Below are positions 60,638 through 64,000 of a stretch of DNA of 64,000 nucleotides, one piece after another. Every line of letters starts with the position of its first letter. The first letter of the stretch is position 1. The stretch spans positions 23,156 to 87,155 of the forward strand of contig JACQFP010000002.1 in NCBI GenBank assembly GCA_016200005.1, given 5' to 3'. The notes below the pieces were generated by a model, which was not told the origin of the DNA, ran no database searches, and worked only from the letters and a program-made list of their open reading frames with translations. This DNA comes from Verrucomicrobiota bacterium (GTDB lineage: Bacteria; Verrucomicrobiota; Verrucomicrobiia; Limisphaerales; PALSA-1396). The position numbers and the translations under genes are program-made.

Positions 60638-61876
60638 TTACCGCCTTCGTCTTTTTGCCGGCCCAAAATAATATCCGCCGCTCAGCCGCACCGCCTTGAC
60701 TTTGCGCTCGTAACCTTGCGGTTGGCCGGGTTTGCCTTCTTCAAACAGCGCGGTGTATTTGTAGTTAAAGCCGTCCAGCTTCACCCGCGGAATTTTCTGG
60801 CTGATGAACCGCTCGATGGCGGCGACATGCGGCGAGTCCTCCGCCACCATCAACGTAAAGGCGTCGCCCGTGGCTTCGGCGCGGCCCGTGCGGCCAATGC
60901 GATGAATGTAATCCTCCGGATGCTGCGGCACGTCGTAGTTGATGACGTGGCTGACGTCTGCGATGTCCAGTCCACGCGCGGCAATGTCGGTGGCGACCAA
61001 CACCTCGTAGCGGCCATCACGAAATCCCCGCAACGCCTGTTCGCGCTCGCGTTGAGTGCGGTTGGAATGGAGCACAGCGACGGCGTGGTTGTTCTTCTTG
61101 AGCAAACCGACCACGCGATCGGCCCGGTGTTTGGTGCGGCAGAAAATGAGCACCGAGTTGTAGTTCACCTGGTTCAGCAGGGCGCGGAGCAGATCGCTCT
61201 TTTGATCTTCAGCCACAGGATAGATGACGTGTTTGACGGTTTCCGCCGGCGTGCGGCGCGCGCCGATTTCGATGGTCTGCGGACTTTTCATCGCCCATTT
61301 GATGAGCGTTTCAATCTGCGGCGGAATGGTGGCGGAAAAGAGAGAAGTGTGCCGCTGGCGAGGGCAGCGTTCCACGATGCGCCGCACGTCAGGCAGAAAA
61401 CCCATGTCGAGCATCCGGTCGGCTTCATCGAGCACGAGGAATTTCACCTGGTCCAGTTTACAGGTGCCGCGACCCAGATGATCCAGCAGGCGACCCGGCG
61501 TGGCGACAATGACATCGACGCCGTTGCGCAAGGCGTCCATTTGTTTGCCATAACCGACGCCACCGTAGAGCACCGCCACACGCAGATTGGTGAATCGCGC
61601 AAAATCGCGAAACGCCGTTTCCACTTGCGCGGCGAGTTCGCGCGTCGGCTCCAGAATCAAAACGCGCGTCGCCTGGCTGGATTGGCCTAGCTGCGTCAGG
61701 ATGGGCAAGGCGAAGGCGGCGGTTTTGCCGGTGCCAGTTTGGGCGCTGCCGATGACATCCTGTCCCGCCATGATGAGCGGAATGGCACGGAGTTGGATGG
61801 GCGTCGGCTCGATGTAACCCATCGCTTTGACACCGTCCAGGACGGCAGGGGAAAGACCGAATTTGGTAAAGGGCAT
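60638..61876 (-). CDS. DEAD-box RNA helicase
   Basis: 412 residues with the full set of motifs: Q motif with PTPIQLRAIP, Walker A AQTGTGKT, PTRELA, DEAD in FLVLDEADRMLD, SAT, and the C-terminal RGLDIADVSHVINYD and HRIGRTGR. RhlE-like length, with a short basic C-terminal tail. It unwinds RNA, probably in ribosome assembly or decay. On the minus strand, 49 bp from the RG-rich protein gene upstream. Confidence 0.95.
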   Translation of the reverse strand: MPFTKFGLSPAVLDGVKAMGYIEPTPIQLRAIPLIMAGQDVIGSAQTGTGKTAAFALPILTQLGQSSQATRVLILEPTRELAAQVETAFRDFARFTNLRVAVLYGGVGYGKQMDALRNGVDVIVATPGRLLDHLGRGTCKLDQVKFLVLDEADRMLDMGFLPDVRRIVERCPRQRHTSLFSATIPPQIETLIKWAMKSPQTIEIGARRTPAETVKHVIYPVAEDQKSDLLRALLNQVNYNSVLIFCRTKHRADRVVGLLKKNNHAVAVLHSNRTQREREQALRGFRDGRYEVLVATDIAARGLDIADVSHVINYDVPQHPEDYIHRIGRTGRAEATGDAFTLMVAEDSPHVAAIERFISQKIPRVKLDGFNYKYTALFEEGKPGQPQGYERKVKAVRLSGGYYFGPAKRRRR

Positions 61877-61925
61877 ATTGAAATTTCGAATTACGAATGA
61901 CGGATGATGAGGGGCGCGTGGCGAC

Positions 61926-63602
61926 CTACGCCGTTTCGTTGGCCACTGGCGTTTGCTTTTCTTCCACTATCTCCGCTGCCTTTTGCGCATCGGTTTCCAC
62001 GGCAGGCAGTGCGGCCGTTAAATCTGCCACCGCCTCCGGAATCGCTTCCGTTGCTGGAATAACAGGCGCGGGTTCGATCTCGGCAGCTTGTTGTTGAAGC
62101 GCCGTCGATGACTCAACCGAAGCAACTTGGCCAGGCGGGGCGGTCGGAGTTTCGTCCGGTTTCTGTTCCGGCTTGGGCGGTTTGAGCGCAGGTTTCTTGG
62201 CGGTCTCCAGAATGCCGTTGGCAAATTCGATGACGTGACCCTGATGAATCAGCCAGTGCAGGTTCGTAATCACGGCAGTCATCTCCGGCGTCGGCTCGGC
62301 GGCGGCAACAACGTCTGGAGTTGCACCTTCCGCCGAAGGGCGGGATTCCGAATCTGACGACGCCGAGGCTGGCGCGAGCGCTTCCATGAGGCGGCGGCGC
62401 GTGCATTTGGGCGTGGCGTTGACGAAATCAACGATGCGCTTGATCTCTTCGGAAACCGGCGTCGCCTCCACGTCGAGGAAATGCGGTCGCGCCACGGATA
62501 CGTGCGTGACGGTTCTGTTGACCTTGAAGAATTGCAGCCCATGAGCCGCGAATTGCTGGCTCAAAATGGTGGCGGTCTGGAGCGGGAAGCGGCGTTGCTC
62601 CTCCCAGGTGTGGCGGAGCAGGCGCGCCAATGCCGGCAGCGGCAGTGCGCGACTGGCGGTGCCGCTGAGGGTGTGGCTCTCCACCGGTTTGATGATGTTG
62701 GCGAGATGTGTTTCGCGGAAATGTTTTTCCACCGCCTCGCGGCTGGGGAGCTTGAGCGGTTCGGGCACGTTCAGGCAGACGTATTCCGTCCGGAAACTTT
62801 GATCTTCAACCCATTTCTTGACGACGGCTTCGTCTTTGACGATGCGAACACGAGACTTGAACGCTTCGAACGGGATCCGGGCGAACCGTTCCGCGTGCAA
62901 CTTGCGCAACTGATTCTGGTAATCGTGATAATTGGGCGGGCCGAGAATGACGCCGCTCATGCCGCATTGCGCGACGAACGTGTAAGTCCCCTTCGGCGGT
63001 TCGGTTGCGGTCTTTTCGGCCTGATAAAACGTGGCGAAGTGTTTGTTCAACACGTGCGCCACCGCTTCGTCCTCGGACAACCAGAGCGTGTCGTCCAACG
63101 CGCAAACAAACAACGATTGGGCAACGGTGCCATCCGCTTTCTTGATCACCGAGAACCGGACCAGTTGCCGCTCCGGCTTCTGCAAAATCATCTTCGCAAT
63201 CTGGAACAGCGGATAAGCGCGGCCCGTCATCCGAATTTGCCGGGCGAGCGATTCGACACCCTTGTCGTCCGGCAGAAGAGTGACTTTGATTTCCGGCAAC
63301 GGAGCCGGTTCGCGTTGTTCACGCGGCTCGTCACGGCGAAACCCACGTTGACCGGCGCCTTGCGGAAAACCACCATCACGACGCGGGGAACGCCCGCGGT
63401 CCGCGCGCGCCCCACGGTTTGAATCGCGACCGGCAGGTTCACGGCGGGCGGGACGGCGGCCAGGCCGATCATCGTACCCGCGCTCGGGCCGACCGTCGTC
63501 GCCGGCATGCCGGGCGTAGCGATTTGAATCGGGCGACACCTGTGCCCAGGCGGGCAGGAAGTGTAATTCCAGATCAATATCAGTGTCCGTTGATGAACTC
63601 AT
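61926..63602 (-). CDS. RG-rich Verrucomicrobia-type protein of unknown function
   Basis: 558 residues. The N-terminal quarter is rich in Arg, Gly and Asp (RPERGYDDRPGRRPARREPAG), the kind of disordered RNA-binding region seen in RG/RGG proteins. The central part (about 100-400) is folded and has no recognised domain (VTLLPDDKGVESLARQIRMTGRAYPLFQIA, GVILGPPNYHDYQNQLRKLH). The C-terminus is Ala/Pro/Glu-rich. It is encoded upstream of the DEAD-box helicase in the same orientation, so a role in RNA metabolism is a reasonable inference. Confidence 0.72.
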   Translation of the reverse strand: MSSSTDTDIDLELHFLPAWAQVSPDSNRYARHAGDDGRPERGYDDRPGRRPARREPAGRDSNRGARADRGRSPRRDGGFPQGAGQRGFRRDEPREQREPAPLPEIKVTLLPDDKGVESLARQIRMTGRAYPLFQIAKMILQKPERQLVRFSVIKKADGTVAQSLFVCALDDTLWLSEDEAVAHVLNKHFATFYQAEKTATEPPKGTYTFVAQCGMSGVILGPPNYHDYQNQLRKLHAERFARIPFEAFKSRVRIVKDEAVVKKWVEDQSFRTEYVCLNVPEPLKLPSREAVEKHFRETHLANIIKPVESHTLSGTASRALPLPALARLLRHTWEEQRRFPLQTATILSQQFAAHGLQFFKVNRTVTHVSVARPHFLDVEATPVSEEIKRIVDFVNATPKCTRRRLMEALAPASASSDSESRPSAEGATPDVVAAAEPTPEMTAVITNLHWLIHQGHVIEFANGILETAKKPALKPPKPEQKPDETPTAPPGQVASVESSTALQQQAAEIEPAPVIPATEAIPEAVADLTAALPAVETDAQKAAEIVEEKQTPVANETA

Positions 63603-63849
63603 GTTGTTTTTCCAGGCGCGGTCACGCTGGCACTGTGAAAACGTCTATGTAGGATGAATCGGTTGGGATGGGATTGCAAGCATCCTGACGAACAATTCTG
63701 AAGCTCAATTCTGGGCGAGCTGACTCAAATTAGATGTTACCGAAGGGCGGGAGGTGGACGAGGGCGTCTGCTGATACGTTGACTCACGTTCATGGTTACC
63801 GAAGACCTGAACATGAGTTTAGCAGCCAAACGGGAGTATCTGGCGAGGT

Positions 63850-64000
63850 TCAGGGATAAAGCAGCAACCGGTAGAAGCGGGTCGCGCCCAGTCCGCCGGT
63901 CTGTGAACCGTCATCGACGAAGGTGAAATTGCCGGTGGCGGAGGTGACGATGTTGGTGAAGGTGTTCCACGTCGTCGGCGCGAGCGATGGCGTCCATTGC
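63850..64000 (-). CDS. C-terminal end of a secreted protein with RFYR module, 5' end outside window
   Basis: The reverse strand encodes QWTPSLAPTTWNTF, then SATGNFTFVDDGSQTG and ends ATRFYRLLLYP before TGA at 63852-63850. It is partial (49 codons). The tail is the shared C-terminal module of four other secreted proteins in this window. Confidence 0.75.
   Translation of the reverse strand, partial: QWTPSLAPTTWNTFTNIVTSATGNFTFVDDGSQTGGLGATRFYRLLLYP

Overview
The window looks like a chromosomal segment of a Verrucomicrobiota bacterium, most likely a Pedosphaera/Limisphaerales-type lineage. This is an inference. It rests on four single-pilin-like secretion proteins, FG-GAP/ASPIC and Ig-like secreted proteins, a sigma factor with the N-terminus MASDEHSSIQTRPSLLNRL, a Ser/Thr kinase with TPRs, a TatT-type TRAP transporter, and many short palindromic repeats between and inside genes. 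GC is moderately high. No rRNA, tRNA, CRISPR array, prophage or transposase was recognised.

Layout. 1-7.3 kb: truncated prolyl-oligopeptidase lipoprotein, NAD(P)-epimerase, proC, AI-2E-type permease, HAD phosphatase, prfA, rpmE (housekeeping). 7.6-28.2 kb: a surface-biogenesis island. It holds a FecR-TPR-TonB-barrel fusion, an Ig-like secreted protein, a CHASE2 hybrid histidine kinase with an NtrC-type regulator, a glycosyltransferase/ABC-exporter/APH-kinase operon, a beta-helix-like secreted protein and a pseudopilin. 28.2-36.7 kb: secreted propeller, nitrilase-family amidohydrolase, two TIM-barrel amidohydrolases and a Ser/Thr kinase. 36.7-41.0 kb: minus-strand operon of a BNR-like protein, an FG-GAP protein and a pseudopilin. 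41.1-43.2 kb: sigma factor with a DUF433/DUF5615 toxin-antitoxin-like pair between two copies of its 5' end, then a nested repeat cluster. 43.2-48.5 kb: Tat-exported DegT-type aminotransferase, epimerase, DHDPS-family protein and a GH5-like secreted hydrolase. 49-64 kb: 7Fe ferredoxin, OlsB-like acyltransferase, TRAP transporter (TatT, DctP, fused DctQM), B12-type radical SAM protein, thioredoxin, GspF-like protein, phospholipase-C-like protein, two pseudopilin-type proteins, DEAD helicase and a Verrucomicrobia-type RG-rich protein.

Two observations stand out. First, five sigma-54-type promoters (GG-N10-GC; four continue as TGCTAAA) lie in front of the surface genes of the 7-28 kb island. Each lies about 60-150 bp downstream of a palindrome of the type TGTTCCG-N4-CGGAACA. 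An NtrC-family activator with its sensor kinase is encoded in the middle, so this reads as a self-contained sigma-54 regulon for envelope or exopolysaccharide functions. Second, at least seven apparently functional genes carry palindromic repeat elements in frame (glycosyltransferase, sigma factor, Ser/Thr kinase, DHDPS-like protein and three N-termini ahead of signal peptides). The same element families also lie between genes. This resembles the Rickettsia palindromic element phenomenon, but in another phylum and with several unrelated families.

A further theme is a shared C-terminal module ending in R-F-[YF]-R on at least five predicted secreted proteins, possibly a sorting signal.
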